Source: Paraflavitalea sp. CAU 1676 (GTDB lineage Bacteria; Bacteroidota; Bacteroidia; Chitinophagales; Chitinophagaceae). From it: DNA of 64,000 nt. The DNA is taken from the NCBI RefSeq assembly GCF_029223285.1, contig NZ_JARHUJ010000007.1, positions 372,001-436,000 of the forward strand. Direction: 5' to 3'. Shown here in pieces: positions 26,835 through 35,954 of the stretch (positions are counted from its first letter, which is position 1; the number at the start of each line of letters is the position of its first letter). Under the pieces are notes generated by a model. The model saw only the letters and a list, made by a program, of their open reading frames with translations. It was not told the origin of the DNA and did no database searches. The translations under genes and the position numbers were made by a program.

Positions 26835-27419
26835 TCACAATGGCAACCGTACTCCTGCATTGATGAAAAAAGACCGCGACTTGCCGACGTCGACATTCTG
26901 AACATCACTTATGTCGGTTAGGGACCACTCATACTGAAGATCGACGAATATGATCGAGATATCGAGCCCTGCACCGGCATACACACCCCAGGAAGCATTC
27001 TTAAAATCGTCTTTATCAAGATCTTTCACAGAGGTTAGAATAAAAGCCGAAAAACCGCCATGTGCGTGCAGACCGATCATCGACTTCTTATCTCCCAATA
27101 AATTGATACCGACTCCAACAGGTATACGCAACCCACTGATATCGAAAGAAACATTCTGGGCATTTACGGTGTCTATTTGGTACTCGGTGCTCTTCTGGAG
27201 GTAAAACAGGCCCGGCTCAAAGTAGAACTTTTTACCAATAGTTACCGTACCACCGATCTGCCAACCCACTTGTGATTTGTATTCTCCCGTAGAGGGGTCT
27301 TTTGAAAAATCGGTGAAATTGATCCCTATTGCGGGTTTGAGCGTAAGTTGCGCGGTTACCGTACTGTGCACGACCAGGCTGAATAAGACAAGCGAATAAA
27401 AATGATACTTCATAATCAT
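26835..27419 (-). CDS. Outer-membrane beta-barrel protein
   Basis: The 194-residue product (start at 27419 or the in-frame ATG at 27413) has a signal peptide ending TVTAQ and then alternating hydrophobic/polar strands typical of an eight-stranded barrel: 'LTLKPAIGINFTDFSKDP', 'GWQIGGTVTIGKKFYFEPGL', 'MIGLHAHGGFSAFILTS' and a final 'RSFFINAGVRLPL'. It belongs to the PorT-like/outer-membrane-barrel group of Bacteroidota; no specific function can be read. Divergent from the helical secreted protein at 27800. Confidence 0.75.
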   Translation of the reverse strand: MIMKYHFYSLVLFSLVVHSTVTAQLTLKPAIGINFTDFSKDPSTGEYKSQVGWQIGGTVTIGKKFYFEPGLFYLQKSTEYQIDTVNAQNVSFDISGLRIPVGVGINLLGDKKSMIGLHAHGGFSAFILTSVKDLDKDDFKNASWGVYAGAGLDISIIFVDLQYEWSLTDISDVQNVDVGKSRSFFINAGVRLPL

Positions 27420-27799
27420 GATTTTAAAGCCTTCAACCGGATATTGAAGGACGGTTACAAAATGAAGCAGGGCTGAACAGCGGGCCGATGGGACATGATG
27501 CGAAGCACGGAAGGCAGTAAAAGACCGGATACCAAAATTATCGATTAAAAATCAGACAACCCTGCCCAACTTGGAAATGGACAGCCTGGATGCTGTTGAA
27601 TGATGGGTTGAATTCAGCATCACAATCATCTACAATCAACAGCATTCATGGTTTTAATAGTAAATTGCCCCTTCAAAGGCTACCTCTTTTCTTAATGCTC
27701 CCCCATTTACGTCGACTGTCCTCACTATCACCTGCTTCAGCCCGGCGCCAGCCATAGACTGGCCATTAATTTTCTTTTATTGTCTACCAATTATTTTAT
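27420..27799. other. Divergent control region with a ten-base inverted repeat
   Basis: About 380 bases between divergent genes. ATGCTGTTGA (27590-27599) and its exact complement TCAACAGCAT (27636-27645) are 36 bases apart and could form a hairpin or a dimer-binding pair. A TAATTTTG -7-like octamer (minus strand, 27533-27540) has a TTG only 16 bases further out, three fewer than usual. No gene is supported here. Confidence 0.45.
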
Positions 27800-28183
27800 A
27801 TGAAACATTTAATCATGCTACTGTTTGTTTGCCTGTGCTGCGTGGCCGTCGCACATGCACAAACCTGGAAGGAAATGAACAACGAACAAAAAATGCTGAA
27901 GTTGAAAGAATTCAGGGCCGACAATCAAAAATTTCTGAAAGAAAAACTGAGTATGAGTACGGATCAGTTGACGGACATTGACAACGTAAATCTCTGTTTC
28001 CTGTCTACCATCGACAGGATCGATCGTTATGGCAAAACCGACGAAGGCAAACAGCAATATGCCAGTGTTGCACTCGCCGCACGCGACGCCCAGCTCGACG
28101 CCATTATGGGAACAGAAAAAAGAGACCAGTTTATTGCCTATGTGAAGGCGAAATTGCAAAAGGCGGGATTAGTCGATAAGTAG
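27800..28183 (+). CDS. Small secreted helical protein
   Basis: The 127-residue protein has a signal peptide (MKHLIMLLFVCLCCVAVAHA) and an all-helical, charged mature part (KEMNNEQKMLKLKEFRADN, then 'KQQYASVALAARDAQLDAI'). It has the size and helical character of Spy/CpxP-like periplasmic proteins but lacks a clear LTxxQ signature, so I give no family. It ends 11 bases before the convergent porin gene. Confidence 0.7.
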   Translation: MKHLIMLLFVCLCCVAVAHAQTWKEMNNEQKMLKLKEFRADNQKFLKEKLSMSTDQLTDIDNVNLCFLSTIDRIDRYGKTDEGKQQYASVALAARDAQLDAIMGTEKRDQFIAYVKAKLQKAGLVDK

Positions 28184-28193
28184 CGGCCATACC

Positions 28194-29414
28194 TCAAAAG
28201 GAAATATCCCATTGCAGGCGATACCTCCACTGATGGGCCGGCACATCGCCGGTTTTATCATATTCGTAATAACTGCACATAGCTGTAAGTTTGTTCTTAT
28301 GGCCATTGAAGAACCAATTGAGCGCTCCAGAAGTTTCTCTTTTCCTGGTAAAATCGGCCTCTTTATTAGGCATATAACTGGCATTGCGGAAGGCGAGCTC
28401 GAGCGGTTTAGGCCACCAGTCAACTGTTTGGTGAAACATATATCCTGCCTGTATATAGTACCCGTACAGGATATCAGCACGGTTATTGTCCAATTTATCG
28501 ATGATCTCTTTCCAGTGCAGCTCCGACTGCCAGCTGATTCCCTTATACATGAATGCCGTTTCGATATTGGCCTGGCTCACCCTGTACTGACCGGGCTGTC
28601 CGTTCTCGTACCCCTCAAGACTACCACCGCCCGCCTGTGAGAACCGGGTATATGGACTGCGGTTCGTAACTGCCGATATAGCCAGCTCCGCCGCAGGCTT
28701 TTCATGTATTTCCAGATCACTGCCTTCAAAGTCGAGATATACACCGAATACATTCCATTGCAGACGCCCGAAATACATGAGGTGATTGTCGTCATTAGAA
28801 CTATTCCCTCTACCCGTTCCTGTCAGCGCTGCAAACCAGTAATTAAAATCCGCCAGCTTCTTTCCTTTCAGGCGGCCATACAGTTCTACGCCCTGCTGCC
28901 TGTCTACCGTAAATGGCCGGTTGATGACGGAGCGGTCCATCATTTGCTGTTCACCACTGCTGATCCTTCTTTCGCGGGTATATTCGACCTTAAATTGTCC
29001 TACCATTAATTTCAGCCAGTCCCATTTTTCAACCATGACGGTATAGTTCAACAAATTGGATTGGCTCAATTCATATTCCCAATAATACTTAAGCCAGGGG
29101 CGAAACGCATGCCCCCCTATTTTCAGGCGCGCCCGGTTGATCTTGAACACCGGTTTCTTTTCTCCGGTAAAATCATCGAAGGTCACTGGGTCTTCATCTT
29201 CCGGTGATGCAAAGCGGAACTGGAGACGTCCCTGGAATTGAAGGAGGAATTTGTTATCGGCTGTTTGAAATTCGAATCCTTTTTCACCATGCCGGATCCT
29301 TTTCAGCACCAGTGAATCACTTTCGTCCTGCGCCTGCAGCACGTGGGCTGTTCCCAGGAAAGCCAGGAGCCACCAGCACCATACCGGCATCGAGGGTTGC
29401 CGTGCGCGCTTCAT
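28194..29414 (-). CDS. Phosphate-selective porin O/P family protein
   Basis: The 406-residue product has a signal peptide and the porin O/P pattern: 'GKEGFEFQTADNKFLLQFQG'-like first strand, 'FKINRARLKIGGHAFRPWLK' near 95, then 'YWEYELSQSNLLNYTVMVEK' and 'GQFKVEYTRERRISSG', followed by barrel strands to the C-terminal 'WRYRLQWDISF'. These motifs fit the OprO/OprP-like group, although anion specificity is not proven. It overlaps the upstream gene by 4 bases (ATGA), so it is co-translated with the barrel protein at 29411-29995. Confidence 0.85.
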   Translation of the reverse strand: MKRARQPSMPVWCWWLLAFLGTAHVLQAQDESDSLVLKRIRHGEKGFEFQTADNKFLLQFQGRLQFRFASPEDEDPVTFDDFTGEKKPVFKINRARLKIGGHAFRPWLKYYWEYELSQSNLLNYTVMVEKWDWLKLMVGQFKVEYTRERRISSGEQQMMDRSVINRPFTVDRQQGVELYGRLKGKKLADFNYWFAALTGTGRGNSSNDDNHLMYFGRLQWNVFGVYLDFEGSDLEIHEKPAAELAISAVTNRSPYTRFSQAGGGSLEGYENGQPGQYRVSQANIETAFMYKGISWQSELHWKEIIDKLDNNRADILYGYYIQAGYMFHQTVDWWPKPLELAFRNASYMPNKEADFTRKRETSGALNWFFNGHKNKLTAMCSYYEYDKTGDVPAHQWRYRLQWDISF

Positions 29415-29995
29415 CGTTTTTCTTTTTTGCCCAATGACTTACCGATCCCCAGACCGATGGTCCAGGTATCGTAGGCATGCCAACGAAAATCATATTGAAA
29501 CACGCCAAATACTTCCCAGCCATTCCTGATCTCAACACCATATTCCACCGCAGCTCTATTGAGGAAGAAGCTCTCTTCTTTTGAAAACTCTGCGCCAGCA
29601 CCAAGTCCAAAGCTCCAATGTTCGGTGGGTTTGAAAAATCCCATCACGGCGGGTGCCAGGGGCCGGGTTCGGTTGATCTCTTCTCCATCCCCCTCCAGGT
29701 TCTTCTCTACTTCAAACGACTCATTGATGTAGTCCACATGCATGCCCACTGCAAACTTCCTGACAAACTGAAAATTGTAATCGAAGCCCCAGTAAGGCAG
29801 GACAAGGGTTTTGCTGCCGCCGTTCTCTTCGATGCCATGGAATGAATGTTCATGACCGATATTGAGGGCGATACTATGCACGGGGCGGAAGGGTTCCGCT
29901 TTCTTGTCCTGCGCCAGGGCATGCTGGCAAAAAATAATACAGCTGCCTGCCACCAGGGTAATAAGCCTTACCAGCCTGTTAAATTCTATATACAT
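29411..29995 (-). CDS. Outer-membrane protein of unknown function, coupled to a porin
   Basis: The 194-residue product has a signal peptide (MYIEFNRLVRLITLVAGSCI, cleavage near ALAQ) and alternating barrel strands such as 'HSIALNIGHEHSFHGIEENG' and 'WSFGLGAGAEFSKEE', with His- and Glu-rich loops (HEHSFHGIEE). It ends 'TIGLGIGKSLGKKEKR'. Its stop overlaps the porin start by 4 bases. The His/Glu-rich loop could bind metal, but nothing further supports it. Confidence 0.7.
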   Translation of the reverse strand: MYIEFNRLVRLITLVAGSCIIFCQHALAQDKKAEPFRPVHSIALNIGHEHSFHGIEENGGSKTLVLPYWGFDYNFQFVRKFAVGMHVDYINESFEVEKNLEGDGEEINRTRPLAPAVMGFFKPTEHWSFGLGAGAEFSKEESFFLNRAAVEYGVEIRNGWEVFGVFQYDFRWHAYDTWTIGLGIGKSLGKKEKR

Positions 29996-30337
29996 GTGCC
30001 TTTACATTGGGTACCTGTAAGTACATAGCATTGCAGCGGGATGAACCGGGCTGGTTTCACCCCAATTGTGCAACAACTAAGCAATTCTCCGGTATAGACA
30101 CTGCAGCGATGGCACGTCCGCCAAAGAAGTTGCTTTTTAACAGGCAGTTCGGAGAATTTCGACGTATCTGTTCACAGGAACACAACATAAATCGAAGTAA
30201 GTCATTCCTCATCCAGGATTTAAAAACCCGCACAAGTATGTAAAAGCAGGCAACTTTAAGGAACCTGCACCAATGGTTTACCGATGAGCGCCTGCAGGCC
30301 GGGCAGGTCCATCTCGCACCGGGCAACGGCTATTGAA
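29996..30337. other. Intergenic region without a supported gene
   Basis: About 340 bases between the 5' end of the barrel gene and the 3' end of the esterase gene. Two opposing short open frames (30007-30243 plus, 30057-30326 minus) overlap each other and have odd composition (Cys- and Arg-rich), so neither is called. I found no clear promoter or terminator. Confidence 0.45.
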
Positions 30338-31798
30338 CTATTTGATCCGCTGGTCGATCTCGCGCTGCACCCGTTGCGTAAATGCTTCACTCCAAACAGA
30401 CCAGTGATTGGCCCCGGGCAACAACTCGACTGTAAAATCAGCCTTCATCTTTACGGATGACTCTTTAAACAATTGAACTGCTTTGTCAAGGGAAAAATTA
30501 TCCTCGGCTCCAGCGTACACGTGTACTTTTCCTTCCAGATCCTTTGCCAGCCGTTTATAGTTTGCCTCTACAAACCAGGCAAGATCATACGGCTTCCAGG
30601 ATTGTACTACTGCGTGGTCGATGGCACCCGTGGTACGATTGAAAAGCAGACGTGGCCTGCCTGTTGCATCGGGCAATCCGAATTCCGCTTCGAATGATTG
30701 CATCTGCCCGCCATCGCCCATAAAATCCTCCATCAATACAAACTGCTTCAACGTGCTGGTGCCCTTACCATTCTCGAGGAAGAAAGGATGCTCCTGCCTT
30801 TGTTTATCGTAATAAAGATTGGCCCGCTTTGCGTAGATATCCACGCCGATGAAATTGCTGAAAGCAACCGGGTCGGGCGATACAGCCCAACATCCTCCAA
30901 AGGAGGTGGGGTAATTCAATTGCAGCCACAATGCGGCGTAACCACCGGAACTTTGACCCACGACAAAATGTTTGCTCCTGTCCACTTCGATCCTGAACCT
31001 GGTGCTGAGGTAAGGCACCAGCTCTTCTACCAGGGCCTTGCCCCAGGGCCCATTTACCCGCGAATCGACAAAGGCATGCAGCCCATAACGGGTTTGTGTT
31101 TCGGGATTGAGGTATACGTATATCTTGTCTTTTCCCAGGCGCATCCCGTATCGCTTTACGGGGCCTTTGCTCAATACATCGTAGTGAGTGCCGCCCCAGC
31201 CTGGTATCACAAATACAACGGGATAATGCAGGCTGGTATCTTTGCCGTAATCAGGTGGCAACACGATTCCAGCTTTAATAAACACATCGCGCTGTTGAAA
31301 ACGTGACAGCAGGGCGCTTTGCATCGACACGAGTTTTACCGTATCGTTCTCGTTGAAAGCCCGCTGGGGGAATTTCCGGGAGAGATACAAATGAACGTCG
31401 TTGCCAGGTTTTACTTCCACCTTCACATCGCGCGAATACCAGTTACCCGCCAACGCCGTATTACTGCGTTCTGTGGTATCTACATCAAAGACGGCTCCAA
31501 ATTTATAAGGGCCGGGCTTTAACTTGCTAAATGCTACCGGGTAGCCAATGCAGGTAGAATCGAACAATTGTGCCGTTCCTCCTTTCCATCCGCGAACATC
31601 TATGTAAAATGAAGGGGTTGGATGAATGGCATCGGGGTCCTGTACTCCCTTGCTGGTATCGGATGCAGAGAATACATACAAGCGTCCGCTCAGCGACTGG
31701 TGCGCCGATGTATCGAGGTGAACATATAATTTGAACTCCTGCGCACCGGCAGCAATAGCCATAGACAGCAATAACAACAAGAGAGAAATACGGAACAT
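30338..31798 (-). CDS. Secreted alpha/beta-hydrolase esterase (esterase D-like)
   Basis: The 486-residue protein has a signal peptide (MFRISLLLLLLSMAIAAGAQ) and an N-terminal beta domain at about 20-145, then an alpha/beta hydrolase domain: 'YPVVFVIPGWGG' near 192, the nucleophile elbow 'VVGQSSGGYAAL' (Ser about 283), and a terminal 'LLPGANHWSVW' His near 465. This layout fits the putative esterase family related to IroE/Fes and feruloyl-type esterases. It likely removes acyl groups from glycans or iron-chelator esters outside the cytoplasm; the specific substrate is open. It is a standalone gene with a long upstream spacer. Confidence 0.85.
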   Translation of the reverse strand: MFRISLLLLLLSMAIAAGAQEFKLYVHLDTSAHQSLSGRLYVFSASDTSKGVQDPDAIHPTPSFYIDVRGWKGGTAQLFDSTCIGYPVAFSKLKPGPYKFGAVFDVDTTERSNTALAGNWYSRDVKVEVKPGNDVHLYLSRKFPQRAFNENDTVKLVSMQSALLSRFQQRDVFIKAGIVLPPDYGKDTSLHYPVVFVIPGWGGTHYDVLSKGPVKRYGMRLGKDKIYVYLNPETQTRYGLHAFVDSRVNGPWGKALVEELVPYLSTRFRIEVDRSKHFVVGQSSGGYAALWLQLNYPTSFGGCWAVSPDPVAFSNFIGVDIYAKRANLYYDKQRQEHPFFLENGKGTSTLKQFVLMEDFMGDGGQMQSFEAEFGLPDATGRPRLLFNRTTGAIDHAVVQSWKPYDLAWFVEANYKRLAKDLEGKVHVYAGAEDNFSLDKAVQLFKESSVKMKADFTVELLPGANHWSVWSEAFTQRVQREIDQRIK

Positions 31799-32002
31799 AT
31801 TGATGATGTATTAGGGATTTACTTTGCCTGCCGTAATATTACGACTACGGCCATTCCCGAATACGCCATTCAACTCACATATTCATGTGAAAATAAGCCT
31901 TAATAGACCTACCAGCAGTAAAATAGCGACAGCGTTTGCTGCTTCCTGCAATCTGCAACACGATTATGGCAGAAGTAGCCGGCGTGCGTGACAATAAGTG
32001 GC

Positions 32003-32881
32003 TTACCTTTTTTGATAGACCCGTACGTAGTCTACTTCAAATTTCTGGGGAAAGGAGGTTCCCGTAACATCTCCGCCGTTCATGCCTCCCATGGCCAGGT
32101 TGAGCAGCATATAGTGGGGTTGCCTGAAGGGATTGAACTGGCTGCCATCCTGGTTAGTCAGTTTATCCTGGGTCACTTTATTTAACAGCTGATCGTCGAG
32201 GTAAAGGGCTATGTATTCATCGGTCCAGTCCATGCGCCAGGTATGGAATTGGCTGGCCCATTTTTGTGCGCCCAGGGAATCGGTGTTGAACCGGTTGCTG
32301 AACCATTCAGCTTTACCGGTAGCGCCGCGAAAGGCAATATTGGCCAACAACATACCGCGGTAATATTCCATGATGTCAATCTCTCCGTTAGCTGGCCAGG
32401 GTTTGCCGATGCCGAGCGTCCACCACGCAGGCCACATGCCTTTATCGATCCCGATACGTGCCCTGCATTCGAAACGACCGTAAAGCCATTGTTGTTTGCC
32501 GCGGGTGAGCAGACAGGAGGAGGTGTATTCGATCTGTGGACGATTCTTTCTCCATTCCTTACTTTCTGCTTCGTAGTGGGGATTGGGTTTTGTTTCTTTC
32601 CTTGCTTCAATGGTGAGTAAACCATTTCTCATCGATGCATTTCCCTTTTGATACCATTGTTGCTCCTGGTTACGTACAAAACCTTCTTCATAGTTCCAAT
32701 TGGCTGTATCCGGAACTCCTTTGCCGTTGAACTCATCGGCCCACACCAGTACATAGCCATCGCTGCCGGCGGCCCCGATCGGGGGAGGCGCCAATCGATG
32801 ATTACAGGATGTTAAACAGGCAACAGACAAGCAGATAACCAGTAAGTTCTTTATTGATAACAGGCAGTTAAGGGTGCGCAT
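32003..32881 (-). CDS. Glycoside hydrolase family 16 lipoprotein (beta-glucanase type)
   Basis: ATG 32881 gives 292 residues with a lipobox LTSC (near residue 26). The catalytic block 'NGEIDIMEYY' is at about 166-174, supplying the two Glu residues and the intervening Asp of GH16; the aromatic subsite residues appear in 'GMWPAWWTLGIGKPWP'. GH16 enzymes cleave beta-1,3 or mixed-linked glucans, agar and related polymers by a retaining mechanism; the exact substrate cannot be set from sequence. An AT-rich palindrome lies immediately upstream. It is in the same carbohydrate-active neighbourhood as the GH18 and esterase genes. Confidence 0.92.
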   Translation of the reverse strand: MRTLNCLLSIKNLLVICLSVACLTSCNHRLAPPPIGAAGSDGYVLVWADEFNGKGVPDTANWNYEEGFVRNQEQQWYQKGNASMRNGLLTIEARKETKPNPHYEAESKEWRKNRPQIEYTSSCLLTRGKQQWLYGRFECRARIGIDKGMWPAWWTLGIGKPWPANGEIDIMEYYRGMLLANIAFRGATGKAEWFSNRFNTDSLGAQKWASQFHTWRMDWTDEYIALYLDDQLLNKVTQDKLTNQDGSQFNPFRQPHYMLLNLAMGGMNGGDVTGTSFPQKFEVDYVRVYQKR

Positions 32882-32885
32882 GCAC

Positions 32886-32903
32886 AATATTATTAATAAT
32901 ATT
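32886..32903. promoter_or_regulatory. AT-rich 18-base palindrome before the GH16 gene
   Basis: AATATTATTAATAATATT is perfectly self-complementary and ends 5 bases before the minus-strand ATG at 32881. It overlaps the ribosome-binding region, so it could be an operator or a translational hairpin; AT-rich sequence makes chance more likely than for a GC-rich palindrome. Confidence 0.4.
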
Positions 32904-33068
32904 TGTTTAAAGCACACTTAATAAAATGATCTCATATGGCTGAGGTAAGGATTGTCTCAATTGATCACTAAAAACTGGTCGCTCAGATAGAGTACGCTTT
33001 GAGGACAGGCACGAGACAATAAATTCGCACGGATTTGTCAACCTCATTTTAAACCACTACTACTTATC

Positions 33069-33824
33069 ATGAAAAGAATGAAACAGTACGGCGCCCTACC
33101 TGCCATTACCTTACTCCTGGCAGGCGCCTGGCTGGCGGGCTGTAATAAAGACAAGGAAGATGAACCCGTTCCCGAACCGGTTCCCAAATCGGCACATATT
33201 GCCTTCGGGACTAGCAGTATTGGCCTCGCCAAAGCCGATTCGGTTTTGGTGACGCTGGTCAATGCCGACAAAACGAAAACGATCACCGGCAAGGGGGCAA
33301 AAAAAACAACCGATTACCTGGTCGCGCTCGACACCCTGCCCGCCGGCAATTGGCAGATGGATGTTACTGTGTATTCAAAACCTGGCAACGGAGGCTTTAA
33401 GTACACCCTGTCCAAAACGCTCACCTTGCCGCTGGCAGAGAAACTTACTATCGAGGGCCCCACCAGTTTGCTGGCCGACCAGTGGAAATCCTTACTATAC
33501 ATAAAGGAAGCTGGCTTCAGCATCACCGTTCCACTCGATCCCACAGATCCAGCTTTTGAAGTAAGGTCTTTCCAGGGGCCCTGGGGATATGTAAACGTAG
33601 AGCGGCATCTCTTCAAGGGCACCACGTCGCTGGATGCAGAGGTATTCCAATGCGGAGCTGAATGCTTCCCGGCCAGTAATATCATCAGTAACAATACTAC
33701 GTTTGCCGACTTTTCAAACCGGGCAAAAACCAAAGATTGGAACAAGGGGGAGATCTACATCTTTTTGATCAATACTGCCACGAATGACGATAAAACGATC
33801 TATTGGCAGTACGACAGAAAATAA
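33069..33824 (+). CDS. Lipoprotein of unknown function
   Basis: The 251-residue product has a lipobox LAGC (MKRMKQYGALPAITLLLAGA leader) and a short Pro/Glu linker (EDEPVPEPVPK). The mature part is beta-rich, with 'HIAFGTSSIGLAKADSVLVT' near 42 and 'GPWGYVNVERHLFKGTTSLD' near 175, plus a Cys pair (CGAECFPA) near 200. No known domain is recognised. It ends before a strong terminator and lies next to the GH16 gene on the opposite strand. Confidence 0.7.
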   Translation: MKRMKQYGALPAITLLLAGAWLAGCNKDKEDEPVPEPVPKSAHIAFGTSSIGLAKADSVLVTLVNADKTKTITGKGAKKTTDYLVALDTLPAGNWQMDVTVYSKPGNGGFKYTLSKTLTLPLAEKLTIEGPTSLLADQWKSLLYIKEAGFSITVPLDPTDPAFEVRSFQGPWGYVNVERHLFKGTTSLDAEVFQCGAECFPASNIISNNTTFADFSNRAKTKDWNKGEIYIFLINTATNDDKTIYWQYDRK

Positions 33825-33844
33825 CTAGCTACAAATCCCAAAAG

Positions 33845-33879
33845 AACGAGGTCGTCTCATCGCTGAGACGGCCTCGTTT
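33845..33879 (+). terminator. Strong rho-independent terminator
   Basis: A 15-pair stem (AACGAGGTCGTCTCA with TGAGACGGCCTCGTT, one wobble) and a TCGC loop lies 20 bases after the lipoprotein stop and is followed by TTGTTATG. It is the clearest hairpin in this part of the window. Confidence 0.75.
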
Positions 33880-34023
33880 GTTATGTAACCACTGTTCAAT
33901 ATCAAACAAGCTTTGTATCAAAAGCATACACAGCCTTTAAATAGATTAAACTAAACTACTGGTTGTCAACCAGCCTCAAAACTGGCATTGGTTTGGAACC
34001 CCATACCTCAAACAATAAACGAT

Positions 34024-34737
34024 ATGAAACCAGCCCGGCAGCTTTGCCTTTCCCTGCTTTTCGGATTAGCCCTTCACCTTCCGTCTTTCGCCACCTGGTC
34101 AATCATTGTGGTGGACCCGAAAACCAATGAGATCGGTATAGCCGGCGCTTCCTGTACCCTGAGCGTTTACGGCATTGGCCTTATTGTGCCGGATAAGGGC
34201 GCCATCGTGGTGCAGGCCATGAGCAATTCGCTGGCACGTTTACAAGGCTTCCGTATGATCATGGATGGCGCTACCCCGATGGCCATATTGGACAAGATCA
34301 GGCATCCCGATTTTGATCCTGAACAGCAACAGTATGCCGTGCTCTGCATGAACGACCTCGCACATCCCGCTACTTACACCGGCACAAAAACCAACGCATA
34401 TGGGGGAACGTTGACCGGGTATGGCATTTCGGTACAGGGCAACACGCTTACCCATCCCGACGAAATACAGGCGATCTTCGATGCTGCGGTTAAGGCACGG
34501 AAAGATTCGCTGCCCATCCAGGAAGTATTGATGATTGCCCTCGAGGCCGGCGCAAAAGCCGGGGGCGACAAAAGGTGTGGTGAGCGAAAGGCGTCCAGCG
34601 CTTTCCTGACCGTCTCAAAACCAGACGATGTGGAAAAGCATTGGCTAAATCTGGTTATTTACCAAAACGATGACCATACGCATGCAGTGGATGCACTGCG
34701 CCAGAAACTCGAAGACTGGAAACTCAAACTGAAATAA
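34024..34737 (+). CDS. DUF1028-domain secreted protein
   Basis: ATG 34024 gives 237 residues with a signal peptide ending PSFA. The rest fits the DUF1028 family, with the opening 'TWSIIVVDPKTNEIGIAGAS' and the later 'AGAKAGGDKRCGERKASSAF'. DUF1028 proteins share an Ntn-hydrolase-like fold as far as I know, and the exposed Thr/Ser after the signal peptide would be the candidate nucleophile, but the activity is unproven. The gene is followed after 54 bases by the GH18 gene in the same direction, so a small operon is likely. A CTGGTTG-T-CAACCAG inverted repeat lies about 50 bases upstream. Confidence 0.85.
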   Translation: MKPARQLCLSLLFGLALHLPSFATWSIIVVDPKTNEIGIAGASCTLSVYGIGLIVPDKGAIVVQAMSNSLARLQGFRMIMDGATPMAILDKIRHPDFDPEQQQYAVLCMNDLAHPATYTGTKTNAYGGTLTGYGISVQGNTLTHPDEIQAIFDAAVKARKDSLPIQEVLMIALEAGAKAGGDKRCGERKASSAFLTVSKPDDVEKHWLNLVIYQNDDHTHAVDALRQKLEDWKLKLK

Positions 34738-34791
34738 CCCATTTTCCCGAACCATGGCGAAAATGGACTGCGAAAAGTGTCCTACTACAGG

Positions 34792-35901
34792 ATGTGCCGT
34801 TCAATTCACCTCGTCATGCTGCTCCTGGTTGTTGCCACCCATAGCAACTTCGATAACCCTGTACTCCATGCGGAGGATTCAACGAACAGCAGGCTCGTCC
34901 CCGGCACCACCGTATCTGACAGCATTTTTCCGCCACCCCATATTGACTTCAAAATTGTGGGTTATGTACTTGATTTCAGAAAACCGGCTTTGATCCCCAA
35001 CAGCAAACTCAAACAATGCAATGTCATCAACTGGTCCTCGGCAAGATTGCTGAAGAATAATAAACTGTTTATAAAGCACCCTGAAAACCTGAAAGCCTTT
35101 GTGGCAAAATCACAGGCGGCGAATTGCAAAATATTATTGAGCATAACAGGCTATCATCAGCATTTCAAAACAATGGCAGGGTCAGCCAGCAGCCGGCGTT
35201 CATGCATTCAACAGATCATGGATCTTTTGCGCAGCTATGACCTGAACGGGGTGGATATCGATTGGGAATTTCCCAGCAGGAGGGATAAAACAGACAGTTT
35301 ATTCTCGTTGTTCTTGCAGGAGTTGAGCGACAGTTGTCATACCAGGGGATCCTATTATCTGAGCTGCGCGATCACACCGGGCGTTAACGGGGGCAGACGA
35401 AGCTCCGCCATCAACCAGCAATTCTTACATGGCGATGCCGTAGACTGGTTCAACATTATGATCTATGATGCATTTAGTGTTAGCCGGCCGCATGTTCAGC
35501 ACAGTACCGCCGCTATGGCCAAAGAAAGCTATTTGTATTGGATGCGGGTACGAAAAATGAAAAAAGAGAAGTGCGTAGTGGGTTTGCCTTTTTATGGAAG
35601 GCCAAGCGGCATCCGGCAGTCACCTTACATCAGAACCTATGCAGCGATATTGAGGGCAGGTGGAGATCCTTTCAGTGATAGTGCTGTTATTTCGATCGAC
35701 AGCAGTAAAATGTTGAAAGACTCCATTGCGCAATACACTATCTACTACAACGGCATCAAAACGATCAGGCTTAAAGCCGGCGCTGCCGGGCAACTTGCCG
35801 GCGGCATCATGTTTTGGGCACTGGGCTATGATGTGAACAACCGCTATTCATTGGTTACTGCGGCCCTGAATGCAACGAGGAGAAAACAAAAGCCCAGATA
35901 A
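34792..35901 (+). CDS. Glycoside hydrolase family 18 (chitinase-like)
   Basis: ATG 34792 gives 369 residues; the open frame also permits a GTG at 34777. The N-terminus is signal-like (HLVMLLLVVATHS). The GH18 signature LNGVDIDWEFP lies at about 152-162, with Asp-x-Asp-x-Glu intact, so substrate-assisted hydrolysis is expected. Other conserved blocks: 'KIVGYVLDFRKP' near 55, 'DWFNIMIYDAF' (Tyr/Asp near 225) and 'VGLPFYGRPSG'. It cleaves chitin-type beta-1,4-N-acetylglucosamine links or peptidoglycan-like glycans. It follows the DUF1028 gene. Confidence 0.9.
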   Translation: MCRSIHLVMLLLVVATHSNFDNPVLHAEDSTNSRLVPGTTVSDSIFPPPHIDFKIVGYVLDFRKPALIPNSKLKQCNVINWSSARLLKNNKLFIKHPENLKAFVAKSQAANCKILLSITGYHQHFKTMAGSASSRRSCIQQIMDLLRSYDLNGVDIDWEFPSRRDKTDSLFSLFLQELSDSCHTRGSYYLSCAITPGVNGGRRSSAINQQFLHGDAVDWFNIMIYDAFSVSRPHVQHSTAAMAKESYLYWMRVRKMKKEKCVVGLPFYGRPSGIRQSPYIRTYAAILRAGGDPFSDSAVISIDSSKMLKDSIAQYTIYYNGIKTIRLKAGAAGQLAGGIMFWALGYDVNNRYSLVTAALNATRRKQKPR

Positions 35902-35918
35902 TATTTGCCCAATGGCCA

Positions 35919-35951
35919 AACAGTATGCGTTTCTGCAGATTACATACTGTT
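35919..35951. terminator. Inverted repeat between two convergent genes
   Basis: AACAGTATG and CATACTGTT are exact complements separated by 15 bases, located between the stop of the GH18 gene (35901) and the stop of the convergent barrel gene (35955). No U tract follows on either side, so termination is only suggested. Confidence 0.4.
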
Positions 35952-35954
35952 CGC

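Noticed and set aside
30007-30326. Two opposing small open frames in the 30 kb gap
   Set aside because: Cys- and Arg-rich composition and mutual overlap indicate chance frames.
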